This document shows positions 35,971 through 44,646 of a stretch of DNA of 55,139 bases, piece by piece. The stretch comes from Candidatus Neoanaerotignum galli (GTDB lineage Bacteria > Bacillota > Clostridia > Lachnospirales > Anaerotignaceae). A model generated the notes under the pieces. That model saw only the letters and a program-made list of their open reading frames with translations, ran no database searches and was not told the DNA's origin. The first letter of the stretch is position 1; each line of letters opens with the position of its first letter. The position numbers were made by a program, and so were the translations under genes. The DNA lies in contig CAJFIN010000002.1 in assembly GCA_904381335.1 (NCBI GenBank), positions 99,288 through 154,426 on the forward strand. Direction: 5' to 3'.

Positions 35971-37950
35971 TTACTTCTCCAGCATCCATTCCATCATCTG
36001 ATTGCTGCGGGCGATAAACTTGCCCATTTCTTCTGAATCCAACTGCTTTTGACCTAACAAGGCCAGATCATATAACTGCTCGCATACCAGTTTTGTCTTT
36101 TCCGTATCGCCGCCCTGATCCAGAAATGCCATCAGCTTTTGCACTAACGGATTGGATTCATTCAGCACTAAGGTATACTCCGGTTTGGCGTCACCAAAAA
36201 GTTTAAGGATCTCCGGCTGATTTTGATACTGTTCTTTTAACGCCAGCAGTCGGCGGGAATGTTCGCTTAACAGCATCACCGAAGCCAGTTGGGTACTCTT
36301 GAGTTTTTCCAGTGTGACTTTCAGCTCCGGCTGATGGAGCAGCTGATGAAACAGATTGGCCATTTCTTTTTCCTTGGCCTCATCTTTTGCGCCATCTTCT
36401 TTTAAGCCTTGGGCAATATCCGCATCCACACGAGTAAAGGTAATTTTCCCCATATGCTTATATTCTAGGAAGGACAAGAAATTCAAATCAATCCGAGAAG
36501 AAAGGATGACTGCCTCCATGCCTTGGTCTTTCAGCATTTGGATATACTGCACCTGCTGTTTTTCATCGGTGACATAGTAGACTTGATCCTTATTTTTCTC
36601 CTGATTGGCCTGAAGATACTCATCCAAAGTCTTATAGCCACCATTGGTAGAGGCAAACAAAAGAATCTCTTTGACCTTGTCATAAAACTTTTCTTCTTTC
36701 ATGCAGCCATATTTGACAAATAGGCTGATGTCATTCCAAAAAGTCTCATATTGGGCGCGGTCTTCTTGGAAAATATCATTTAACTTATCTGCCACTTTCT
36801 TTGTGATATAAGCACTCATTTTTGCAGCATAGCCATCATTTTGCAGCGCACTGCGGGATACGTTTAACGGTAGGTCTGGGCAATCGATCACGCCTTTTAG
36901 CAGCAACAAAAACTCTGGAATCACTTCTTTGATATTATCTGCGATATATACTTGGTTGGCATACAGTTTCACCTCGCCCTCCAGTGCGTCCATTTCATTG
37001 GCGATCCGAGGGAAAAACAAAATTCCCTGCAGGCGGAACGGATAATCCATATTCAAATGGATCCAAAACAGCGGGTCAGAGCCATCCCGGAACAAGGTAT
37101 GATAAAACTTCCGATAGTCCTCCTCTGTGCAGCTAGAAGGCTGATGCGTCCACAAAGGATGGATATCATTGATAGGTACAGGCCCTTCTTCCTCTTTGTT
37201 CTCCTGCCCTTGATCTTCCTCAGAGGCACCGTTTGCACCTTCGGTTTTTTCTGCCGCTGGCTGTTCTTCTGCCTTAGGCGTTTCATCCTCGGCTTTTTCC
37301 GTCTCTTCCGCTTCCTCCACATAATGGAAATAAATTTCCACTGGCATAAACGCGCAATATTTCCGCAGCGCCGCATAAATAGTAGGTTCATCCAAAAATT
37401 CCTTGCCATCTTCCCCGATATGCAAAATAATATCGGTGCCCCGTTCTGTCCGGACGCCATCACTCATCTCGTAATCAATACCGCCCTCGCTCTTCCAATG
37501 CGCCGCCACCGCACCGGGCTGATAGGACAAAGAATCAATCTCCACCTGATCGGCTACCATAAATGCCGAATAAAAGCCCAAACCAAAATGGCCAATGATA
37601 TCCCTGTCCTCTTCTGACTTTGACTCATACTGACTCAAGAAGTCGGTTGCCCCAGAAAAGGCAATCTGATTGATATATTTTTTTATCTCATCATGGGTCA
37701 TACCAATGCCGTTATCAGAAACAACAATGGTTTTTTCCTTGGGGTTAACGGTAACATGGATTGCAAACGTTTCTCCTTCGGGATAAGACGCTTCTCCCAT
37801 CATAGACAGTTTCTGCAGCTTTGTCACTGCATCGCAGCCGTTGGAAACCAGTTCTCGAATGAAAATATCCTTATCTGTATAGAGCCATTTTTTAATAATC
37901 GGCAAAAAGTTTTCGCTATTAATGGATAAAATGCCTTTTTCCTGTGCCAT
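35971..37950 (-). CDS. htpG: Molecular chaperone HtpG (Hsp90)
   Basis: This encodes 659 residues. It is a dimeric ATP-dependent chaperone. The N-terminal ATPase motifs are intact: SNGCDAVTKL, VVSDNGIGMT and GHFGLGFYSAFMVAD. The usually short linker between the N-terminal and middle domains is replaced by an acidic insert of about 45 residues (211-256) rich in Glu, Lys and Ala, like the charged linker of eukaryotic Hsp90. The start at 37950 has GGAGGG upstream. A sigma-A promoter and a perfect CIRCE element upstream indicate HrcA heat-shock control. Confidence 0.96.
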   Translation of the reverse strand: MAQEKGILSINSENFLPIIKKWLYTDKDIFIRELVSNGCDAVTKLQKLSMMGEASYPEGETFAIHVTVNPKEKTIVVSDNGIGMTHDEIKKYINQIAFSGATDFLSQYESKSEEDRDIIGHFGLGFYSAFMVADQVEIDSLSYQPGAVAAHWKSEGGIDYEMSDGVRTERGTDIILHIGEDGKEFLDEPTIYAALRKYCAFMPVEIYFHYVEEAEETEKAEDETPKAEEQPAAEKTEGANGASEEDQGQENKEEEGPVPINDIHPLWTHQPSSCTEEDYRKFYHTLFRDGSDPLFWIHLNMDYPFRLQGILFFPRIANEMDALEGEVKLYANQVYIADNIKEVIPEFLLLLKGVIDCPDLPLNVSRSALQNDGYAAKMSAYITKKVADKLNDIFQEDRAQYETFWNDISLFVKYGCMKEEKFYDKVKEILLFASTNGGYKTLDEYLQANQEKNKDQVYYVTDEKQQVQYIQMLKDQGMEAVILSSRIDLNFLSFLEYKHMGKITFTRVDADIAQGLKEDGAKDEAKEKEMANLFHQLLHQPELKVTLEKLKSTQLASVMLLSEHSRRLLALKEQYQNQPEILKLFGDAKPEYTLVLNESNPLVQKLMAFLDQGGDTEKTKLVCEQLYDLALLGQKQLDSEEMGKFIARSNQMMEWMLEK

Positions 37951-38015
37951 ATTTTGTCCCTCCTCCAAACAAACGGTTTCGGCTCTGGCGCATATCTCCA
38001 GATACCTCTTTTTTT

Positions 38016-38043
38016 ATTGTAGCACGCAAGGAGAAAAAGTCAA
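38016..38043 (-). promoter_or_regulatory. Promoter of htpG
   Basis: TTGACT (38043-38038), a 16-base spacer and TACAAT (38021-38016) read toward htpG. The leader would be about 60 bases. Confidence 0.7.
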
Positions 38044-38050
38044 GAAAAAA

Positions 38051-38077
38051 TTAGCACTCATCTAAATAGAGTGCTAA
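38051..38077 (-). promoter_or_regulatory. CIRCE operator (HrcA binding site)
   Basis: TTAGCACTC, nine bases, GAGTGCTAA is a perfect match to the CIRCE consensus. It lies 7 bases upstream of the htpG -35 rather than between promoter and gene, where it usually sits. Confidence 0.93.
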
Positions 38078-38456
38078 TAACGGTTTCTCTGTCGTTTCCT
38101 TCGTCCTTATTGCCTTTTGACCCTGCCAAAGACGATACCACTCCTATTTCTGCAGATGTAATGGCAGATACTTGTTTCTGCCCTTTCGTTTTTCCTATTC
38201 CCAAAAACAACATGGGGTCTGCATCCAAACCTTTCTGCTCCTGGTCAAACCGGACCTACGCTGACCAAGGCAAAGACAACTCTCACTAAGCGTTGCTGTC
38301 CACCAAATGAGCTCCTTATCTTTCTCCACAGCACGGTTTCGTCATACCTCCTTTTTGGAAGCTTCTGATACGGGTAAAGTCTTCTCTTTTGTACGCCCTC
38401 CTTCTCCCTGAACATCGAAATGATGTCCTTTTTTCCGTCACCCACCCGGGAATACA
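38078..38456. other. Intergenic stretch upstream of CIRCE
   Basis: No protein with family resemblance is seen. A small GGCAGA/TCTGCC inverted repeat occurs at 38163-38182. A short minus-strand frame (38245-38487) crosses the large hairpin and is not gene-like. Confidence 0.55.
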
Positions 38457-38458
38457 CC

Positions 38459-38514
38459 ATATCGATAGTAAAAAAAGATACCTCCAAAGGGGTATCTTTT
38501 TTTACTATCGATAT
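38459..38514 (-). terminator. Very long bidirectional terminator hairpin after the cysK-like gene
   Basis: A 27-bp stem runs from ATATCGATAG to CTATCGATAT with one G-U pair and a loop of about 3 bases. A7 and T7 runs lie inside the stem, so the inner GATACC part followed by T7 works as a terminator. It lies 11 bases past the stop at 38526. Confidence 0.85.
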
Positions 38515-38525
38515 CGCTATATGGA

Positions 38526-39455
38526 TTATGCTTCAAATAAGGGCGTTGAAAAATATCGTTCTGCCGTATCTGGCAGCACGGTCACCACCGTTTTGCCAGG
38601 TCCTAACTTTTTGGCCAGCTGCAGCGCCGCTGCCACATTCGTGCCGCTGGAAATTCCCACCATCAGCCCCTCTTTGCGGGCTAAATCCTTGGCGGTCTGG
38701 ATGGCTTCTTCATCTGTCACGATATACAGCTCATCATAAATTTCGCGATTTAGATTTTCGGGAATAACGCCATCGCCAATGCCCATCTGCATATGCGTGC
38801 CAATGCTGCCCCCAGCCAAAATAGCGGCATTTTCCGGCTCTACAGCCCAAATGGTCATCTTGGGGTTCTTTTCTTTCAGCACTTCTCCAATCCCACTGAG
38901 CGTTCCCCCGGTGCCAAAGCCAGAGCAAAACCCATCAATGGGGCCATCCACATCGGCCAAAATCTCCAAGGCCGTTCCCTTTTTATGGGCTTGATTATTG
39001 GCAGGATTGGAAAACTGTTGGGGCACATATACCCGCGGATCCTGTTTTGCCATGTCCATGGCCGTTTGCAGGCATTGCTCGATACATTCGCCGATATTGC
39101 CGTCATCGTGAATCAGCACCACTTCTGCACCGTAATGTTCCACCAGTTTTCTCCGCTCCACGCTCACGGAATCCGGCATGACAATCTTTACGGCATACCC
39201 CTTCACTGCCCCCACCAGTGCCAAGCCAATCCCCTGATTTCCGCTGGTGGGTTCCACAATGATAGAATCCGGCCCAATCAGCCCTTGTTTTTCCGCCTCA
39301 CAAATCATGTTCCATGCTGTGCGAGTTTTAATAGAGCCCCCTACATTCAGTCCTTCCACTTTCACCAATACCCGGGCGCTATCCTGTCCCACCATCCGCT
39401 GCAGCTGCACCAGCGGTGTGTGACCCATGGCCCCCAGGATCGTTTGATATACCAT
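38526..39455 (-). CDS. Cysteine synthase-like PLP enzyme (CysK family)
   Basis: This encodes 309 residues of the beta-family of PLP enzymes. They join sulfide to O-acetylserine, or perform a related beta-replacement. The PLP lysine is Lys43 in GGSIKTRTA, where classical CysK has GGSVKDR. The substrate loop TSGNQG (70-75, usually TSGNTG) and phosphate-binding GTGGT are present. The altered motifs suggest a subfamily that may differ in substrate, but this is inference. The start at 39455 has AAGGAG upstream. No sulfur-assimilation genes adjoin it. Confidence 0.88.
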   Translation of the reverse strand: MVYQTILGAMGHTPLVQLQRMVGQDSARVLVKVEGLNVGGSIKTRTAWNMICEAEKQGLIGPDSIIVEPTSGNQGIGLALVGAVKGYAVKIVMPDSVSVERRKLVEHYGAEVVLIHDDGNIGECIEQCLQTAMDMAKQDPRVYVPQQFSNPANNQAHKKGTALEILADVDGPIDGFCSGFGTGGTLSGIGEVLKEKNPKMTIWAVEPENAAILAGGSIGTHMQMGIGDGVIPENLNREIYDELYIVTDEEAIQTAKDLARKEGLMVGISSGTNVAAALQLAKKLGPGKTVVTVLPDTAERYFSTPLFEA

Positions 39456-39540
39456 ATTTCGTCTCTCCTTTTCGGACATTACGCTATCTTATGCGGCAGT
39501 GCCATCGAAAGTGCCTTGCACCGGTAAACACTGCGCCGTT

Positions 39541-40542
39541 TTAGTCGGCAAAACTTTCTGGCTTTCCCTCCCGCATCATCAGGTCGATCACGGCCTGACG
39601 GGGGTCCTTACCTTCAAAAAGCACACGGTTAATTTCCTGAGTAATGGGCATTTCCACATCATATTTTTGTGCCAATGCCCAAGCGGCATGCGCTGTGTTA
39701 ACCCCTTCTACCACCATATGCACCTGCTTTAATGTTTCCTCCAGGCTATGGCCTTGACCCAGCAAAATCCCTGCTCGGCGGTTTCTGGAGTGCATACTGG
39801 TACAGGTAACAATCAAGTCGCCAATACCGCTAAGACCCATAAATGTCATTGCTTTGCCACCCATCGCCGTCCCCAGCCGGCTGATCTCTGCCATGCCGCG
39901 GGTCATCAGTGCTGCTTTTGTATTATCGCCAAAACCAAGGCCATCACTCATTCCTGCCGCCAAGGCAATGACGTTTTTCAGCGCCGCTCCCAACTCCATG
40001 CCGATCACATCATCATTGGTATAAATCCGGAAATTGGGATTCATAAATTCTTTTTGAATCATTTCTGCCGCAGCCATGTCCGCCCCACCCACACAGCAGG
40101 CTGTGGGAATATCCCGAGCCACTTCTTCCGCATGGCTAGGTCCCACCAAAGTACACACCGGACAGCCCGGCACACAAGAGGCAATCACTTCTGACAGCCG
40201 CAGCAGGCTTCCCTCTTCTAGGCCCTTTGCCACATTCACAATCACCTGTTCCGAAGTAAGATAGGGCGTAAATTTCCCCAAATTTGTGCGCACAAATTTA
40301 CTGGGAATTGCCGTAACTAAAATTTCCCTGCCCTGGACAGCTTCCTTTGGATCAGTAACAATCCCAATGGCCGGATCAATTTTCACGCCGGGTAAAAATT
40401 CTTTGTGCTCTCCATCTCGGCGGATGCGTTCGGCTTCTTCTTCTTTATAACTCCAAATCGTCACATCGTGACCATACTTATGCAGCATCACAGCCAACGC
40501 CGTACCCCAGCTGCCGGAGCCGATCACAGTGATTTTTTTCAT
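39541..40542 (-). CDS. gpsA: Glycerol-3-phosphate dehydrogenase [NAD(P)+]
   Basis: This encodes 333 residues. It reduces dihydroxyacetone phosphate to sn-glycerol 3-phosphate for phospholipid synthesis. The N-terminal nucleotide loop GSGSWGTALA (8-17) and the catalytic region GAALKNVIALAAGMSDGLGFGDN are intact. ATG overlaps the plsY stop (ATGA). The plsY-gpsA-der neighbourhood is conserved in Firmicutes. The gene product feeds PlsY directly. Confidence 0.96.
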   Translation of the reverse strand: MKKITVIGSGSWGTALAVMLHKYGHDVTIWSYKEEEAERIRRDGEHKEFLPGVKIDPAIGIVTDPKEAVQGREILVTAIPSKFVRTNLGKFTPYLTSEQVIVNVAKGLEEGSLLRLSEVIASCVPGCPVCTLVGPSHAEEVARDIPTACCVGGADMAAAEMIQKEFMNPNFRIYTNDDVIGMELGAALKNVIALAAGMSDGLGFGDNTKAALMTRGMAEISRLGTAMGGKAMTFMGLSGIGDLIVTCTSMHSRNRRAGILLGQGHSLEETLKQVHMVVEGVNTAHAAWALAQKYDVEMPITQEINRVLFEGKDPRQAVIDLMMREGKPESFAD

Positions 40543-41189
40543 GCTTCATGCGCCTCCTTTTTGCCTCCTTCTGCCGAGGCAGATGCCGTCTTTTTTTTGC
40601 CGAAAAACGGATTCTCTGTTCCATGAGATAGACGTTTGAGATTTTCCCGATGCTGATAAAGGGTCAGTAAAAATAAAAGCAGCAGTGCCACTGTTTCTTC
40701 TGTTGGTCCATAGAGCACCATCGAAACCGCCGGCAACATTCCCACCAGGCATAAAGAGCCCAAAGAAATGGCATTGGCCACCAATAACCCCACCAACGCC
40801 AGTCCCAGCGCACAGACCATAAAATATGGACTGCGAAATGCCGTCAGCGCAATCATCAGACCAATGGACGCCGCCACACCTTTCCCGCCGTGAAACCCCA
40901 AATAAAAGGGAAAGTCATGGCCCAAAACAGCGCCAAGGGAACCATAAAGCCCCGCTGTCACACTGTCAAACATCCACCAACACAGCAGAAAAGAAAGCAA
41001 TGATTTTGCCACATCGCATAAAAAGGTTACTGCGCCCGCTTTCTTTCCCAGCACCCGCAAGGCGTTGGTCGTGCCTAGGTTGCCGCTGCCATATTTGCGC
41101 AAGTCCACCCGGCTCATCTTTCCCACAAAATATGCCGATTGAATACAACCTATCAAGTATCCAATGGCCAAACATACCAACCTCAACAT
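40539..41189 (-). CDS. plsY: Acyl-phosphate:glycerol-3-phosphate acyltransferase PlsY
   Basis: This encodes 216 residues of an integral membrane enzyme that makes lysophosphatidic acid from acyl-phosphate and glycerol 3-phosphate. Family motifs are GSGNLGTTNALRVLG, the GHDFPFYLGFHGGKGVA loop and the C-terminal YQHRENLKRL. About five hydrophobic segments are visible. A basic Lys/Ala/Glu tail of 20 residues follows. The start at 41189 has GGAGG 7 bases upstream. Confidence 0.94.
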   Translation of the reverse strand: MLRLVCLAIGYLIGCIQSAYFVGKMSRVDLRKYGSGNLGTTNALRVLGKKAGAVTFLCDVAKSLLSFLLCWWMFDSVTAGLYGSLGAVLGHDFPFYLGFHGGKGVAASIGLMIALTAFRSPYFMVCALGLALVGLLVANAISLGSLCLVGMLPAVSMVLYGPTEETVALLLLFLLTLYQHRENLKRLSHGTENPFFGKKKTASASAEGGKKEAHEA

Positions 41190-41265
41190 GGTATTGCCTC
41201 CGTTTTTCTTCCTCTGGCCTTTCAAGGCCATCCTTCCTCTTTTGCTGCCTCAGCGCCCTCGGGGG

Positions 41266-42591
41266 TCACTGCTTGTCCGACTTTTCCCGGACAATAAAAT
41301 GGATGGGCGTACCAGTAAAGCCAAAAGCCGCCCGGAATTGATTTTCCAAATAACGCCGATAGCTAAAATGCATCAGTTCCCGGTTATTGACAAAAAGTAC
41401 AAAAGTAGGCGGCTTCACGCTCACCTGCGTTACATAATAAATACGCAGCTGCTTACCTTTATCGCTGGGAGGCTGCTGCATAGCGGTAGCCTCGATGAGT
41501 ACTTCGTTCAGCATCCCCGTAGAAATGCGCAAACACTGATTCTCATGCACCGTGCGGATCAATTCCATCAGCCGGCCGATCCGCTGCCCCGTCAGTGCAG
41601 AAACAAAAATTTTCGGCGCATAGCTCATATAGGCAAGCTCAGCATCAATATCTTTGAGAAATTGATTCATGGTCTTGTCATTTTTTTCAATGGTGTCCCA
41701 TTTATTGATGGCGATGATAGCCCCTTTGCCCCGCTCGTGGGCAATACCAGCAATTTTCGTATCCTGGTCGGTGACGCCTTCATTGGCATCCACTAGCAGT
41801 ACCGCCACATCGCACCGCTCCACTGCCGCCACTGCCCGGATGATGCTATATCGTTCAATATCTTCTTTGATCTTGCTTTTTCGGCGAATTCCTGCCGTAT
41901 CAATAAAGATATACTTCTGACCGTTGATGGTAATGGGCGTATCAATGGCGTCCCGAGTGGTGCCGGGAATATGGCTGACAATCAGCCGCTCCTCTCCCAA
42001 AATCCGGTTGATTAGAGAAGATTTTCCCGCATTGGGCTTACCAATGACGGCCACATAAATGGCATCCGATTCTTCTTCCCCTTCTTCTTTTGGTGGAAAA
42101 TGGCTGACAACAGCATCCAATAGTTCCCCCAGCCCCAACATCTGTCCAGCACTGATGGGGATCGGGTCTCCCAGTCCTAGGCTATAAAAATCGTAGACGT
42201 CTAAATTTTCCTTGCGCATATCGTCCACTTTATTTACTGCCAATACCACTGGCTTTTTCGTTTTTCGCAGGATATTGGCCACCTGCATATCATCTTCCAA
42301 TAGGCCCTGCTTCACATCGCAGACAAATAAAATCACATCCGCCGTTTCCATTGCCACCTGGGCCTGCTGCAAAATTTGGCGCAGGATAATATCTTCTGCC
42401 CCTGGCTCCATACCTCCGGTATCAATCAGGGTAAACGGCCGGCCCAACCATTCCACATCGGCATAAATCCGGTCCCGGGTTACCCCCGGTGTATCCTGCA
42501 CAATGGAAATGCGCTGGCCTGCCAATTTGTTAAACAGCGTGGATTTGCCCACATTGGGCCGGCCCACCACTGCCACAATGGGTTTGCTCAT
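41266..42591 (-). CDS. der: Ribosome assembly GTPase Der (EngA)
   Basis: This encodes 441 residues with two G domains in tandem, unique to Der, and a KH-like C-terminal domain; it assists 50S subunit assembly. G1 motifs are GRPNVGKST (10-18) in the first domain and GKPNAGKSS near 185 in the second. DTGG (first) and DTAG (second) and NKVD/NKWD are present. GGAGG precedes the ATG. The gene lies 76 bases upstream of plsY and is probably in the same operon. Confidence 0.97.
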   Translation of the reverse strand: MSKPIVAVVGRPNVGKSTLFNKLAGQRISIVQDTPGVTRDRIYADVEWLGRPFTLIDTGGMEPGAEDIILRQILQQAQVAMETADVILFVCDVKQGLLEDDMQVANILRKTKKPVVLAVNKVDDMRKENLDVYDFYSLGLGDPIPISAGQMLGLGELLDAVVSHFPPKEEGEEESDAIYVAVIGKPNAGKSSLINRILGEERLIVSHIPGTTRDAIDTPITINGQKYIFIDTAGIRRKSKIKEDIERYSIIRAVAAVERCDVAVLLVDANEGVTDQDTKIAGIAHERGKGAIIAINKWDTIEKNDKTMNQFLKDIDAELAYMSYAPKIFVSALTGQRIGRLMELIRTVHENQCLRISTGMLNEVLIEATAMQQPPSDKGKQLRIYYVTQVSVKPPTFVLFVNNRELMHFSYRRYLENQFRAAFGFTGTPIHFIVREKSDKQ

Positions 42592-42639
42592 GGTATTCCT
42601 CCATTATCTATTTCTCCCTGTAAAAGACAAGGAGCTCCT

Positions 42640-43455
42640 TCATGGTTCAAGCTCTTTTAAGCTTAAAAAAGCTGCCATACTGCCTCGCGACTCTCCCATG
42701 GCCCGATGAGAATAAAATAATTCTCCATGACACATGGTGCAAAGGCCCTCTATCTCAATCTGTGTTTCTGGTACGCCAGCTTCCTGCAACAGCGCCTGAT
42801 TCACGGCCCAAAGATCAATCTTCCATTTCTGCGGTGTAGCATCCCGTTTGATGGCCTGTTCGCTTTGCGGGATCTTCTCCAAAAAAGCGTCCCTCACCTC
42901 TTCCCCTACTTGAAAACAGCAAGGGCCAATGGAGGGGCCGATATAGGCAAGTACATCCTGGGGCCGAGTGTCATAGGCTGTTTCCATGTCCGCAAGGGTA
43001 TGCTGGACAATTCGCCCAGCCGTACCTCGCCAGCCGGCATGGATCATGGCAATAGCCCGATGGCATGGATCCAGCAAAAATACCGGCACGCAGTCCGCAT
43101 GATACGTCACCAGCGTCCAACTCGGTTCATTTGTCATCAGCGCATCATACCCTGTTAAGCTGCTTTGAAACCGCCCCGTCATGGGGGATTGTCCCGCCAG
43201 CTGATACACCTGCACATCATGAACCTGTTTTCCAAAAACCACTTTTTCTTCCGCCACGCCCAATGCTTGGCACAGGGCGCTCATATTTTCTGCTACGATC
43301 TCCCGCTCTTCTCCCCGGCCAAAGCCCAGGTTCATGGCGGCATAAGGCCCTGTACTTTTTCCTCCCAAACGAGTGGAAAAGCAATGCCGCACCAGGCCCG
43401 ATGCCGTTAAAAGGCGCGACTGAATCACAGGAATGGATTGCAATATTGTTTTCAT
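42640..43455 (-). CDS. pgeF: Peptidoglycan editing factor PgeF (YfiH; multicopper polyphenol oxidase-like)
   Basis: This encodes 271 residues. The metal-binding residues of the family are visible in YHADCVPVF (Cys and His), IHAGWRGTAG and IGPSIGPCCFQVG. E. coli YfiH removes wrongly incorporated serine from peptidoglycan precursors; older annotation called the family laccase or purine-nucleoside active. The start at 43455 overlaps the stop of the rnhB-yraN fusion (ATGA). It ends 48 bases before der. Confidence 0.9.
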   Translation of the reverse strand: MKTILQSIPVIQSRLLTASGLVRHCFSTRLGGKSTGPYAAMNLGFGRGEEREIVAENMSALCQALGVAEEKVVFGKQVHDVQVYQLAGQSPMTGRFQSSLTGYDALMTNEPSWTLVTYHADCVPVFLLDPCHRAIAMIHAGWRGTAGRIVQHTLADMETAYDTRPQDVLAYIGPSIGPCCFQVGEEVRDAFLEKIPQSEQAIKRDATPQKWKIDLWAVNQALLQEAGVPETQIEIEGLCTMCHGELFYSHRAMGESRGSMAAFLSLKELEP

Positions 43456-44579
43456 TGGCTCTGCTCCCAAAATGCATTTTTGATGATACGAATTCCGCCC
43501 GGTCCTACTTCCACCACATCAAAACGAATCTCTTGTTCCCACAGGCCTTCTTCCAGAAGATAGGCGCGGGCTGCCCGGCGGATCTTTTCTTGTTTACGGC
43601 TATCTACCGCCTCAGCTCCACAGCCATACGCCCCCGTCCGGCGGCACTTCACTTCCACAAAAACGATGGTGTTTTTATCCTTCGCCACCAGGTCAATTTC
43701 TCCCTCTCGGGTATGGTAATTCCGCGTCAAAATCTCATAGCCTGCTTCCGCCAACGCGGCTGCAGCACTGTCTTCTCCTGCCCGGCCTGCTATCTGCTGC
43801 CGGGTAGGCGCTGTTTCAGGACCAAGGATGTGTTTTAAAAAGGTCCGCCGGTGGATGGGGCAAGGCCCCTGTTCTTCTAACGCTCTTAAATGCTCCGGCG
43901 ACCCATAGCCTTTGTGGCGGGCAAATCCATAACCGGGATAAATTTCATCATAGGTTTTCATCAGACGGTCCCGAGTCACTTTTGCAATGATGCTGGCAGC
44001 AGCAATGGAAAGGCTTTTGGCGTCTCCATGAATAATCCCCTCCTGGGGTAACGGGCAATGCGGTAGTGTCAGTGCATCAACCAATAGATACTCTGGTCCC
44101 GGGGTTAATTTCCCCACCGCCTCCTCCATGGCTTCATACGTTGCCCGAAGGATATTGATGGTATCAATGCGCTGCGGAGAGACAATGCCCACTGCCCAGC
44201 TAATGGCCGTAGCAGTAATTTGCTCATACAGCCGTTCCCGATTTTTTTCTGTTACTTTTTTCGAGTCGTTTAACCCCAGATAGTTCTCTTTTTCCGGTAA
44301 AATCACCGCCGCAGCTACCACTGGACCAGCCAAAGGCCCCCGTCCTGCCTCATCAGTGCCAGCTACCAAACCATAGCCTGCCTGCTGAGCTGCCCGTTCA
44401 TACCGGAGCAAGCCGGAAAGCCGTTCCAGTTCTCTTTCATAGGCCCAATAGCGCTTTTGTGCTTCTTCCACTGCCCTGCGAACCGTAGCCCGTTCGTCCT
44501 TTGCCCACTGCGCCATCTGTTTTGGCAGTTGCTCTGGTGGGCACTGCTTTAAGGCCGCCGCAATCTGTGCCGCTGTCAC
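43452..44579 (-). CDS. rnhB: Ribonuclease HII fused to a YraN (UPF0102) nuclease-like domain
   Basis: This encodes 375 residues. An N-terminal extension (about 1-65) like that of Bacillus RnhB precedes the RNase HII domain (about 68-258) with GTDEAGRGPLAGP, LLVDALTLP and HGDAKSLSIAAASIIAKVTRD. This enzyme cuts RNA in RNA-DNA hybrids and at single ribonucleotides. The remainder (about 265-375) is a full YraN domain with the restriction-like motif EGEIDLVAKD, then VFVEVKCR. The domains join in frame with no stop. GTG at 44579 has AAGGAGG 7 bases upstream. In relatives rnhB and yraN are usually separate adjacent genes. Confidence 0.92.
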   Translation of the reverse strand: MTAAQIAAALKQCPPEQLPKQMAQWAKDERATVRRAVEEAQKRYWAYERELERLSGLLRYERAAQQAGYGLVAGTDEAGRGPLAGPVVAAAVILPEKENYLGLNDSKKVTEKNRERLYEQITATAISWAVGIVSPQRIDTINILRATYEAMEEAVGKLTPGPEYLLVDALTLPHCPLPQEGIIHGDAKSLSIAAASIIAKVTRDRLMKTYDEIYPGYGFARHKGYGSPEHLRALEEQGPCPIHRRTFLKHILGPETAPTRQQIAGRAGEDSAAAALAEAGYEILTRNYHTREGEIDLVAKDKNTIVFVEVKCRRTGAYGCGAEAVDSRKQEKIRRAARAYLLEEGLWEQEIRFDVVEVGPGGIRIIKNAFWEQSQ

Positions 44580-44646
44580 TGACTTTCCTCCTTTTTCTGT
44601 CTGGCTGTTATGCTGTTTTTGCCCATTCCTTATTAGTATACACGCT

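Noticed and set aside
38245-38487. Minus-strand frame of 80 codons between htpG and the cysK-like gene
   Set aside because: It starts inside the long terminator hairpin, has no ribosome site and shows no family resemblance.
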